The notes under the pieces are model-generated. The model had not been told where the DNA came from and made no database searches. It saw only the letters and a program-made list of their open reading frames with translations. From contig NZ_JANJXQ010000069.1 of assembly GCF_024708915.1 (NCBI RefSeq), positions 1 through 31,024 of the forward strand: DNA of 31,024 nucleotides. The letters are read 5' to 3'. The stretch is from Thiobacillus sp. (lineage in GTDB: Bacteria; Pseudomonadota; Gammaproteobacteria; Burkholderiales; Thiobacillaceae). The position numbers and the translations under genes are program-made. Positions within the stretch are counted from its first letter, which is position 1. Every line of letters begins with the position of its first letter. Shown piece by piece: positions 8,330 through 16,048 of this stretch.

Positions 8330-9214
8330 ATGAACGCATCCGCTCCGTGGCCCGTCGCCGTCTTCGCGCACAACGAAGCGCGCAACATCGTCGCCTGCCT
8401 CGACAGCCTGCAGGCGGCGTCCGCCGTGCCGCCTGCCTGCTACGTCCTCGCCAACGCCTGCACCGACGCGACCGAGTCGCGGGTGCGCGACTACGCGCGG
8501 ACGCACCCCAACGTGCATCTCGTTCCCATCGTCGTCGGCGACAAGGCCAACGCCTGGAACGTCTTCGTCCACGAGGCCGCGCCGGCGGGCCGGCCGGTCT
8601 ATTTCTTCATGGACGGCGACGTGCGCGCCACGCCCGGCGCGCTCGACCGCATGGCGCGCACGCTCGAAGGCGAAGCGCATGCGAACGGCGTCTCGGCGCT
8701 GCCGATGAGCGGGCGCGGCGTCGCGGCCTTCCGGCGCGACATGCTGCGCGACCGGGGCGTGGCCGGCAATCTTTACGGTTTGCGCGGATCGTTCGTGGAA
8801 CGCATCCGCGCGCAGGGCATCCATATGCCTGTGGGCACCATCGGCGAAGACGCGCTCGTGGGCGCGATGCTGAAATGGGATCTACGTGGCGACACGCGCT
8901 GGGACGACGCGCGCGTGGTCGTCGCGCGCGAGGCCGGCTTCGAATTCGATTCGGTGTCGCCCTGGCTGCCGCGCGAGTGGAAGAAGTATTTCCGCCGCCG
9001 CGTGCGCTACAGCGTGCGCGGCTACCAGAACAGGATGCTGGGCCGGGCGATCCAGCCGGCCGGCTTCGAGGTTCTACCGCGCCACGTGCGCGCGCTTTAT
9101 CCGCGTTATCGCGATGTGTTGAAACTGGAATGGCGGGGCGTCGATACCCTGTTCGACTGGCTGGCGCTGCGCGAGATCCAGTCGAGCCTGGACGCATCGC
9201 GCGCTGTTGCCTGA
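8330..9214 (+). CDS. GT2-like (GT-A fold) glycosyltransferase
   Basis: This 294-residue protein opens with PVAVFAHNEARNIVACLDSL, a GT2-like N-terminus. YVLANACTDAT takes the place of the VVDDGSTD loop, and YFFMDGDVRA (91-100) carries a DGD metal-binding motif. GTIGEDALVGAMLKWDL resembles the acceptor-side GEDxxL motif. The C-terminal third is basic (REWKKYFRRRVRYSVRGYQNRM), which may contact membrane lipid headgroups. It begins nine bases after the GT4 gene. The family is clear; as the binding loop is atypical, a non-sugar-transfer role cannot be fully excluded. Confidence 0.85.
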   Translation: MNASAPWPVAVFAHNEARNIVACLDSLQAASAVPPACYVLANACTDATESRVRDYARTHPNVHLVPIVVGDKANAWNVFVHEAAPAGRPVYFFMDGDVRATPGALDRMARTLEGEAHANGVSALPMSGRGVAAFRRDMLRDRGVAGNLYGLRGSFVERIRAQGIHMPVGTIGEDALVGAMLKWDLRGDTRWDDARVVVAREAGFEFDSVSPWLPREWKKYFRRRVRYSVRGYQNRMLGRAIQPAGFEVLPRHVRALYPRYRDVLKLEWRGVDTLFDWLALREIQSSLDASRAVA

Positions 9215-9232
9215 ATCGGAAGGAAGAGGGAC

Positions 9233-10030
9233 ATGACCCTGTCGAAAACAATCGGATTGGCCGGCCTTGCGGCCCTGTTCGCCATGCCAGCCGCGCAGGC
9301 CGCATGGGCGCCCACCGCGGCCGAGATGGCGGCGCTGCCGGCCTACTGCGGCGCGCGCTTCAACGAAGGCTCGGACGCCTTCAAGGCCTGGCGGGCAAAC
9401 ATGGGGGGCGATTTCAACCACATCCACCACTACTGTGCCGGTCTGAATTTTCTCAACCGTACCTACGGCATATCTTCCGCCAAGGACAGGCAGAGCACGC
9501 TGGGTGCCGTGGTGCGCGAGTTCGATTACGTGCTGACGCATGCCAGCCCCGGTTTCTACCTGCGCGCGGAAATTCTAATGAATCGCGGCGTTGCCCTGTC
9601 GCTGCAGAAAAAGCCGGGTGAAGCCATCGCCAACCTGAACCAGGCGATCGAAAAGAACCCTGAACTGCCGCGCGCCTGGATGACGCTGGCCGATCTGTAC
9701 GAGACGCAGAAACAGCGCGCCAAGGCGCTGGAAACGGTGACCGAGGGCCTGCGCCACAATCCCGGCACGCGCAGCCTGCAGCGCCGCTACACCGAACTGG
9801 GCGGAAAATTGCCTTATCCCGAGCCGATCAAACCCGAACCGACCCAGGCCGCGACGCCGCCCGAGGCCGCGACCCCGCCAGCGGTCGAGCCAGCCGCGAC
9901 CGCCGCACAGCCCGCCGAGGCCGCACCGGCGCAGACGACGCAAACACCGGAGAGGACGCAAACACCGGAGACGACGGCGCCGAAGATCGGCTCGCCGACC
10001 AATCCCTACTGCCGGTTCTGCCCTGACTGA
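9233..10030 (+). CDS. Secreted TPR protein with Pro-rich linker and C-terminal CRFCPD tail
   Basis: This 265-residue protein has a clear Sec signal peptide (MTLSKTIGLAGLAALFAMPAAQA, cleavage near 23-24). A domain with conserved-looking Cys and His follows (AYCGARF, FNHIHHYCAGLNFLNRTYG). Then come about two TPR units (AIANLNQAIEKNPELPRAW and the following helices). From about 195 it changes to a Pro/Ala/Thr/Glu linker and ends NPYCRFCPD. The tail is separated from the folded part by ~65 low-complexity residues, so it may be a functional terminal motif (disulfide, metal or sorting); this is inference. A strong Shine-Dalgarno (GGAAGGAAGAGGG) precedes ATG 9233. It is the last gene of the plus-strand run, and its 3' end overlaps the convergent fusion gene by 25 bases. 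Confidence 0.85.
   Translation: MTLSKTIGLAGLAALFAMPAAQAAWAPTAAEMAALPAYCGARFNEGSDAFKAWRANMGGDFNHIHHYCAGLNFLNRTYGISSAKDRQSTLGAVVREFDYVLTHASPGFYLRAEILMNRGVALSLQKKPGEAIANLNQAIEKNPELPRAWMTLADLYETQKQRAKALETVTEGLRHNPGTRSLQRRYTELGGKLPYPEPIKPEPTQAATPPEAATPPAVEPAATAAQPAEAAPAQTTQTPERTQTPETTAPKIGSPTNPYCRFCPD
9941..9976 (+). repeat. Two tandem 18-base repeats in the linker of the TPR gene
   Basis: Units 9941-9958 and 9959-9976 differ at one position and encode the repeated peptide QTPE(R/T)T. The length is a multiple of three, so copy changes would preserve the frame and lengthen or shorten the Pro/Thr-rich linker. Confidence 0.85.
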
Positions 10031-13000
10031 TCCCCGACGGGCACCCCGTTGCCGTCCGGCGTGCAGATGAAGGCGCGCAGGCGCGGCCACAGCGCTGCGA
10101 CGACGTCCGGATGCGCATCCGACACGTCGTACCGGCAGGTGGGGTCCGCCGCCAGATCGTGCAGGCGCAGCGCGTGGCCGTCGCGCAGCGGCTGATACAC
10201 CAGCTTCCAGCGGCCCTGCCGGATCATGCGGTCCTTGGCGGCGAGAATGATGCCGTCGTACTCGGGCTTGATCGCCAGCGTGCCGCGTTCGCGGTCCGGT
10301 ATTTCCATCAGTTCCAGCAGGTCGGGATAGCGCAGATGCGATTCCTGCAGGCCCGGAATGTCGGCGATCCAGATGCCGGTTTCGTTGAAGGCGTCGAGGT
10401 CGGGGCAGTCCGCGTCGCCCTTCAGGCAGGGCGCCAGCGACACCCCGTCCAGCCCGGCGGGCGACGTCAGCCCGGCGAGTTCGAGCAGGGTGGGCGCGAG
10501 ATCGATGGAGCGCACCACGTTGTCGATCCGGCCGCGCGCGGGGCGGCGCGGATCGCGGATCACCAGCGGGATGCGCGGGCTGGCCTCGCCCACCGCGGAA
10601 TTGCCCTGGCCCCAGGTGTCGTGCTCAAAGAATTCCATGCCGTGATCGGAATAGACGACAACCAGCGTGTTGTCGGCCAGCCCGCAGTCGGCGAGGTGGG
10701 CGAGCATCTTGCCGACCTCGTCGTCGAATGCCGCCACGCAGCCGTCGTACAGATCGACGATCTGGTCGAGGTCGAACTCCTCGCGCGGCGCGCCCTGGCG
10801 GCGGATGATCTCGAACGGATCGGTCAGTCGCGCCATCGCGAATTTCGATTCGCCGGCGTAGGCGGGATCGGTATAGCGGGTGTACCAGGGCCACTCCGAG
10901 GCGAACGGCGGATGCGTCGTGGAATAGAACACGTTGAGCAGGAAGGGCGCGTCGCCGGCCGCCAGCCGCGACAGCAGGCGGCGCGCGCGGCCGCCGAGCG
11001 GCTGCGTCAGCGGCACGCCGCCCAGGTAGTAGATCTCGGGCAGCAAAAGCCGGCCCAGCCGGTTGTGCATGAACAGCGACACGTACAGCCGCAGATCCTT
11101 GGGGCCCTGCCGGATCAGGTACTTCAGGTTCCACTGGTCGTCGGGCAGATCGACGTGGTCGAAGCCGAACGAATACTTGCCCATGTCCGCGCCGCACCAG
11201 TCCGAAATGACCGCGGTGCGGTAACCCGCTTTCTTCAGGTGCGTCGGTAGGGCGTCGATGCGCAGCCGGGTGTCGTCGTCGCCGGCGAAATTGTCGCGGA
11301 TGCCGTGGGTGTGCGGCCAGGTGCCGGTCAGCATCGAGATCAGGCTGGGCGCGGTGCGTGCGCACGGCACGTAGCAGTTGGCGAACAGCGTGCCCGCTTC
11401 GCCCAATCGGTCGATGTTCGGCGTCAGCGCGCGCCGGTAGCCGAGCGCGCCCAGCCGGTCGGCGCGCAGCGTGTCCGAGCCGATCAGCAGGATGTTGGGG
11501 GGCATGTCCGCCGCCCGGGGCGGGCGGCTGCGCAACGGCCGGGCCGCCGGCTGCCAGGCGGCCCAGGCCAGCGCGCCGACGATGCCCAGCGTGGCCGCCC
11601 ACAGCGCGATCAGGGCGCCGGGGCGGCCAGCCTCGGCCAGCGCTGCGCTCGCCAGCACGAACAGGGTCGCCGCGCTGCCCACGGCCAGCCACTGCAGCGC
11701 GCCGATCCGGGCGGGCGTCATGAACTGCCACAGCCGGTAGAGGCGGCTGGCGCGGTAATGCATGGACGCGACCAACAGGCCGGGGTTGTAGCGCAGCGTG
11801 CGGACGAACTGCAGGCCGAAACCGCCGAGCACACCCAGCAGCGCCGCGATGAGCGCCAGCCCGCCCGACCAGCCGAGATTCAGGATCGTGGCGAGCATGT
11901 AATACAGCAGCACGCCGATCCCGCCCATGAACAGCATCAGCACGAAGGCCCAGGCGGTGAGTCGGGCGAGCGCATACAGCGTGTAGCGCCGGTAGTGGGT
12001 GAGCACCTCCTCGCGGATGCGCGGCCCGGTCTGGGTGAAATCGAGCAGCGACTTGGCGAGCAGGGCCAGCGCGCCGATGCCGGCCACCGCCGCCGCCGGC
12101 AGCAGGCCGGCCCAGCGCGCGTCGCCGGCCACGAACCAGGCGATCAGCGCGCAGGCCACGGTTGCCACGCCCAGCATCTCGACCTGCAGCATGCCGCGGT
12201 CGGGCGGCAGCGAAAGCGTGGCACGGCGGCCGGGGCCGCGCAGGCTTTCGATCGCGCCGGTCAGTTCGCCGAGACTGGCCGCCAGCCGCACCAGATAGAA
12301 GAAGCGCCGGTCGCCGTTGAGGGTGAAGACCGCGCTGCCGAAGTGCCCCAGGATCTTGCGCAGCATGTAGAGGCGGGGACGACGTTCGTCGCGGCGGATG
12401 AGGAAATTGGCGCGCGAACGCAGAAAACTCTTGCGCAGGGTGTAGGGCGTGCTCATGCGCTCGGCGTCGATCGCATGGAGCTGGCGCATCCCGGGCAGAT
12501 AGCGGATCGTGCAGCCCTTGGCGGTGGCGCGTTTGAGGAAATCGTGATCCTCGCCGCCGGCCAGATTGTGTCCGGTCGGCCCGAGTTCGACAGAAAAACC
12601 GCCGATGGTCTCGAACACCGACCGACGCACTACGATGTTGCCGCCGCTGGGATAACGCTCGTGCGGCGCCAGCACGAACGAATCCGGCCCCAGGTCGAAT
12701 TCGGGGAAGGGCCGGATGGGAATCGCATACTCGCCCTGTGCATGCACCCACGACGGTTCGCTGCCGTCCCAGGCCGGCCAGATGCGGCCGCAGTAGATCG
12801 CATCGTCCGGATGGGCCCGCATACCGGCGATCAGATGTTCGAGAAAGCCGGCTTCGACCGTCTGGTCGTCGTCGATGAAGCACAGCGCCTCGTGCGTGGT
12901 GTGTGCGATGGCTGCGTTCAGGGCATGGGATTTGCCGGCCTGCGGTTCCTCGATCCAGTCGAGCGCGAGGTGGGTGCGCGGATGCGTTGTGCGGAAATCG

Positions 13001-13164
13001 GCCAGCCGGGCGAGCGTGTCGTCGCTGCAGTTGTTGGCCACCACCAGCACATCGATGATTTCGTCGCCGGCGTAGCCGCAGGCGTAGATCGAGCGCAGCG
13101 TCTCGACGAGCGAGGCGCTGCGGTTGTAGGTGCAGACGACGACGGCGAGGCGGGCGGGCGACAT
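10006..13164 (-). CDS. Fusion protein: GT2 glycosyltransferase + membrane domain + sulfatase/alkaline-phosphatase-superfamily domain
   Basis: One uninterrupted 1052-codon frame. Residues 5-300 are a GT2 domain: VVVCTYNRS, VVANNCSDD, CFIDDDQTVE (95-104), NLAGGEDHDFLKRA. Residues ~330-540 hold about eight membrane helices in three groups. From ~556 a sulfatase-fold domain follows: NILLIGSDTLRADRLGALGY (D564), TTHPPF (H751), VVYSDHGMEF (D840, H841), GEASPRIPLVIRD. At the nucleophile site the sequence is CARTAPSLISMLTG. Aligned on the PS..xxLTG core, the position normally Cys/Ser is T604 and the usual Arg is Leu, so formylglycine maturation is unlikely. A Thr nucleophile recalls LtaS/EptA-type phospho-transferases (known), but function here is open. 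An internal ATG at 11505 could start a separate sulfatase-fold product. The gene starts 10 bases after its upstream neighbour and is the last gene of the minus-strand run. Confidence 0.88.
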   Translation of the reverse strand: MSPARLAVVVCTYNRSASLVETLRSIYACGYAGDEIIDVLVVANNCSDDTLARLADFRTTHPRTHLALDWIEEPQAGKSHALNAAIAHTTHEALCFIDDDQTVEAGFLEHLIAGMRAHPDDAIYCGRIWPAWDGSEPSWVHAQGEYAIPIRPFPEFDLGPDSFVLAPHERYPSGGNIVVRRSVFETIGGFSVELGPTGHNLAGGEDHDFLKRATAKGCTIRYLPGMRQLHAIDAERMSTPYTLRKSFLRSRANFLIRRDERRPRLYMLRKILGHFGSAVFTLNGDRRFFYLVRLAASLGELTGAIESLRGPGRRATLSLPPDRGMLQVEMLGVATVACALIAWFVAGDARWAGLLPAAAVAGIGALALLAKSLLDFTQTGPRIREEVLTHYRRYTLYALARLTAWAFVLMLFMGGIGVLLYYMLATILNLGWSGGLALIAALLGVLGGFGLQFVRTLRYNPGLLVASMHYRASRLYRLWQFMTPARIGALQWLAVGSAATLFVLASAALAEAGRPGALIALWAATLGIVGALAWAAWQPAARPLRSRPPRAADMPPNILLIGSDTLRADRLGALGYRRALTPNIDRLGEAGTLFANCYVPCARTAPSLISMLTGTWPHTHGIRDNFAGDDDTRLRIDALPTHLKKAGYRTAVISDWCGADMGKYSFGFDHVDLPDDQWNLKYLIRQGPKDLRLYVSLFMHNRLGRLLLPEIYYLGGVPLTQPLGGRARRLLSRLAAGDAPFLLNVFYSTTHPPFASEWPWYTRYTDPAYAGESKFAMARLTDPFEIIRRQGAPREEFDLDQIVDLYDGCVAAFDDEVGKMLAHLADCGLADNTLVVVYSDHGMEFFEHDTWGQGNSAVGEASPRIPLVIRDPRRPARGRIDNVVRSIDLAPTLLELAGLTSPAGLDGVSLAPCLKGDADCPDLDAFNETGIWIADIPGLQESHLRYPDLLELMEIPDRERGTLAIKPEYDGIILAAKDRMIRQGRWKLVYQPLRDGHALRLHDLAADPTCRYDVSDAHPDVVAALWPRLRAFICTPDGNGVPVGDQSGQNRQ

Positions 13165-13174
13165 GGCGTACGGT

Positions 13175-14092
13175 TCAGCCCCAGCCGCGTCCGTGTTTGC
13201 GCAACACGGCCAGCCATTCCTCGATGTGCTCGCCCTCGGTGCGCATGTCCCACTGGAAACCGGTGCGCCTGAAAGGGTAGAGGCCGTTCTCCACCGCCCA
13301 GATCAGGTCGTCGAGATGGCGCACGTAGTTTGCGTCGTGGCGCCACGGGTGGATCGCCCAGTGCGCGTAGCCGTTCATCGACCAGCGCGCATAGTCCTTG
13401 CGCGCGAACGTATGGGAAAAGCTGTTTTCCAGCGGCTCGCCGGGCTTGGCCTGCTCCAGCGGCAGGCAGGCGTGGAAGCGCGCGACGTCCATCAGGAAAT
13501 AGCGCGTGGAGACGAAATCCGCGCGGTGCCAGTCGCTTTTCGGCTTCGGCTCGAACGAACGGCCGGTCAGGCGTTCCAGCCAGTTGCGCGCCTGCGGCGG
13601 CCCGCCCTGCGGGGTGGCGACGACGACGCGGCTTTCGCGCGCGAGCAGGTCGAGGCCGTCGTATATCCATGAGCGCTCGCCGGCGCGGTAGAACAGCATG
13701 TCGGAGTCGACATGGAACAGATAATCGCCGCGGCAGGCGTCCATTGCGTAGAGATACTGGTAGATGGGCGCACCCGAGAAATCCTTGAGGTCGACCTGCC
13801 GGCCGCCGAAGTATTTCTGCAGGATGCGCTGCTGTTCGTCCTCGGTCCAGGGCACCACGTCGACGCGGTCGATCACGCCGTCGGCGAGCAGGCGGTCGAG
13901 GATGCGCTCGACCTCGCTCTGCGTGCCCTGGATGCGCTCGGCGTATTTACCTTCCTGGCGGCCGGGATCGTAGGTGGCGATGCGCTCGGCGAAGGGGAAA
14001 TTCAACTGGCGCATCATGTGCCGGAGCGTGGGCTCCAGATAGGGCGCGTCCGAGTTGCAGACGTTGACGGTGAAACTGACGGCAGCGTTCAT
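13175..14092 (-). CDS. Putative GT-A-fold glycosyltransferase-like protein
   Basis: A 305-residue protein starting MNAAVSFTVNVCNSDAPYLEPTLRHMMRQLNFPF. The only strong motif is YLFHVDSDMLFYR, a DxD-containing strand as in GT-A glycosyltransferases, preceded by GAPIYQYLYAMDACRGD (typical helix before the DxD). The first ~100 residues differ from ordinary GT2 enzymes, with a long helical insertion (EVERILDRLLADGVIDRVDVVPWTEDEQQRIL). Membrane segments and a signal peptide are absent, so it is probably cytoplasmic. The ATG at 14092 overlaps the stop of the upstream sulfotransferase as ATGA; an open upstream extension reaching 14671 is a shadow of that gene. Transferase role rests on the DxD and the neighbourhood. 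Confidence 0.7.
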   Translation of the reverse strand: MNAAVSFTVNVCNSDAPYLEPTLRHMMRQLNFPFAERIATYDPGRQEGKYAERIQGTQSEVERILDRLLADGVIDRVDVVPWTEDEQQRILQKYFGGRQVDLKDFSGAPIYQYLYAMDACRGDYLFHVDSDMLFYRAGERSWIYDGLDLLARESRVVVATPQGGPPQARNWLERLTGRSFEPKPKSDWHRADFVSTRYFLMDVARFHACLPLEQAKPGEPLENSFSHTFARKDYARWSMNGYAHWAIHPWRHDANYVRHLDDLIWAVENGLYPFRRTGFQWDMRTEGEHIEEWLAVLRKHGRGWG

Positions 14093-15099
14093 GGCTTGGG
14101 CGAGGCGGAAGTGGAGGCGGGCGGGACGACGAAATTGAGCTTGCTGCGGTTGCGTCCGCGCCAGCGGTGCAGCCGGATCGACAGCGCGTTGTGCAAGCGG
14201 TAGAAGGCGCGCAGCGGCAGCGGCAGGCGGCGCGGCGCGGTTTCCAGCGGGTAGCCGCAGTCGGCCAGCGTCGGCCCGGCTTCGCTCTCGAAGACCCGGA
14301 CCTGCCAGTGGCTCAGCGCGCGCCGCCACTTGCCCTGATTGTCCTGTTTGACGGTCTTGAGTTGTCGCAGTGCATCGGACTGCATAGCCTGTGCCCTTGC
14401 ATCGACTGCGGGGGCTTGTTCGCCCAGGAAGGCGCAAACGGTTCGTATCGCCGCGTCCTTGTCGTCCAGCACGTCCTCGTAGCGCAGTTCGAGATACTGG
14501 CCCGGCGGCAGGGCGCGGCCTTTCGCACGGCAGACGTCCACGTATTTCTGCCAGTACTGCGCGGCGTAGTAGATGTTGTAGGCGCTGAAGTCGTGCGCAC
14601 GGCCGAACAGCGAAAGCGCCACGTCGCGGCCGTCGCGCACGAGATGGATGAAGCGGGCGTCGGGCCACCATTCGAGCAGGGTATCGAGATGCAGCGCGTA
14701 ATACGGCGTCTTGTCGCCCCAGCGGGATTTGCCCTGGCCGCGCGCGTTGTGCTCGAAGATGCCCGCGACCACGTCGCGCACGCTGGCGCGGCCTTCGGCG
14801 AGAAAGGCTGCGGCCAGTGCCTCGACGTCGAATTTCACGCCATGCAGGTCGGTATCGAGGAATTCGGCGTTGAAATCATGCAGCGTCTGCAGCAGGCGGC
14901 GCATGCCCGCGGGCGTGGCGACGTCCGGATAGGCGGCCTGGTTGCGGTGCAGCGGGACGATGAAATGCGATTCGCCGGTCGGCATCGACAGGCCGGGCAG
15001 ATCGTCGAGGATGAACTGCAGCATGGTCGTGCCCGAACGCGGGGCGCCGACGATGAAGACGGGGCCGGTCTGGGGGGCGGTTGGCGGAGTCATCGGCAT
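14089..15099 (-). CDS. Sulfotransferase family protein (PAPS-dependent)
   Basis: This 336-residue protein has a textbook 5'-phosphosulfate loop, VFIVGAPRSGTTMLQFIL (14-31). It also has SRWGDKTPYYALHL (a conserved DKTP) and the 3'-phosphate motif RFIHLVRDGRDVALSLFG. YLELRYEDVLDDKDAAIRTVCAFLGE is the usual C-terminal landmark. It should transfer sulfate from PAPS to a glycan or lipid-linked precursor. Together with the divergent gene at 4130 it gives the locus two sulfotransferases of clearly different sequence, hence probably different positions or sugars. Start at 15099 (MPMTPP); a second in-frame ATG two codons downstream is equally possible. The stop overlaps the next gene by ATGA. Confidence 0.93.
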   Translation of the reverse strand: MPMTPPTAPQTGPVFIVGAPRSGTTMLQFILDDLPGLSMPTGESHFIVPLHRNQAAYPDVATPAGMRRLLQTLHDFNAEFLDTDLHGVKFDVEALAAAFLAEGRASVRDVVAGIFEHNARGQGKSRWGDKTPYYALHLDTLLEWWPDARFIHLVRDGRDVALSLFGRAHDFSAYNIYYAAQYWQKYVDVCRAKGRALPPGQYLELRYEDVLDDKDAAIRTVCAFLGEQAPAVDARAQAMQSDALRQLKTVKQDNQGKWRRALSHWQVRVFESEAGPTLADCGYPLETAPRRLPLPLRAFYRLHNALSIRLHRWRGRNRSKLNFVVPPASTSASPKP

Positions 15100-15114
15100 A
15101 AAGGGTTGAGGGGG

Positions 15115-16044
15115 TCAGGACGGGGCGCCGCGGCGGCGGTAGCCGATGACGGTACCCAGCGCGTTGGCGGCGTTCATGGCCTGACGGACCAGCGCGGCCT
15201 GGCCGGCCGGCAGCAGGCCGAGCGTTTTCAGGCCATGGCGGAAAAACTGGGCGAGCAGGAAAGGCGGAATGCCGAGCACCGTGCGCGGAAAATCCGGCAG
15301 CCGGAACTGGCCTTGCCGCAGCCCGGCGCGGTAGTGCAGTTTCAGAAAATAACCGCGCGTCAGTTTCCAGGCGTCGACCGCGTGCAGCACGGCCATGTCG
15401 GGCCGGTAGCGGATGCGCGCGCCCAACGCGAGCAGCGCGCGCAGCATTGCGGCGTCCTCGCCGCCGCCGACGTCGGCGCCCTCCCGGTTGTAGCGCGCGT
15501 CGAAGCGCAGCTCGGGGTAGGTGCGGAACAGGCTCATGGCGTAGGCAGTGTTGCCGCTCCACACCGGCATCGTGTCGTTCTCGATCCAGCGTGGCGCATC
15601 GCCGTGGTCGAGCCGGCCGAGAAAACCCGCGATCTCGTCGTCGAGCCAGGCGGGACGTGGGTGCGGCGAAAAGTCGATCTCGATGCGCCCGCCCACGCAT
15701 TGCGCGCCTTCGCGCACGATCGCGTCGCAAGCGGCGCGCAGGAAGCCCGGTTCCGGCAGCTCGTCGTCATCGATGAAAACCAGAATGTCGCGGTCGAGCG
15801 CCTCGCTCAGCGCCCGGTTGCGGGCCGGCACGATGCCGGGCGCATGTTCGGTGACGACGCGCAGCGGCGCGCCGGGCAGAGTTTGAAGCCGGGCGAGCAC
15901 GTCGAGCGTGTCGTCGGGGCTGGCGTTGTCGACCGCCAGAATCTCGAACGGGATCGGGCAGTCCTGCGCGCGCAGGGCGGCGACCAGTCGGTCGAGCCGG
16001 TCGGCGCGTCGGAAGGTGCAGAAGGTGACGGTAAGGGTGGGCAT
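15115..16044 (-). CDS. Family 2 glycosyltransferase
   Basis: This 309-residue protein starts LTVTFCTFRRADRLDRLVAAL. It has EILAVDNASPDDT (34-46, the VDN variant of the nucleotide-binding loop), GIVPARNRAL and LVFIDDDELPE (88-98, DDD metal site). EGADVGGGEDAAMLRALLA supplies the GGGED acceptor/catalytic motif. The overall plan resembles rhamnosyl/galactofuranosyl-type GT2 enzymes, but the donor is not predictable. No membrane helix is obvious, only an amphipathic C-terminal region (PPFLLAQFFRHGLKTL). It starts four bases after the preceding GT2 stop and ends 15 bases before the sulfotransferase, in keeping with one transcript. Confidence 0.92.
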   Translation of the reverse strand: MPTLTVTFCTFRRADRLDRLVAALRAQDCPIPFEILAVDNASPDDTLDVLARLQTLPGAPLRVVTEHAPGIVPARNRALSEALDRDILVFIDDDELPEPGFLRAACDAIVREGAQCVGGRIEIDFSPHPRPAWLDDEIAGFLGRLDHGDAPRWIENDTMPVWSGNTAYAMSLFRTYPELRFDARYNREGADVGGGEDAAMLRALLALGARIRYRPDMAVLHAVDAWKLTRGYFLKLHYRAGLRQGQFRLPDFPRTVLGIPPFLLAQFFRHGLKTLGLLPAGQAALVRQAMNAANALGTVIGYRRRGAPS

Positions 16045-16048
16045 GAAG

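Noticed and set aside
11505..13164. Splitting the fusion gene into separate GT2-membrane and sulfatase-fold genes at the internal ATG 11505.
   Set aside because: No stop codon separates the parts and no convincing ribosome-binding site precedes the ATG; one frame is the simpler reading, though an internal start is possible.
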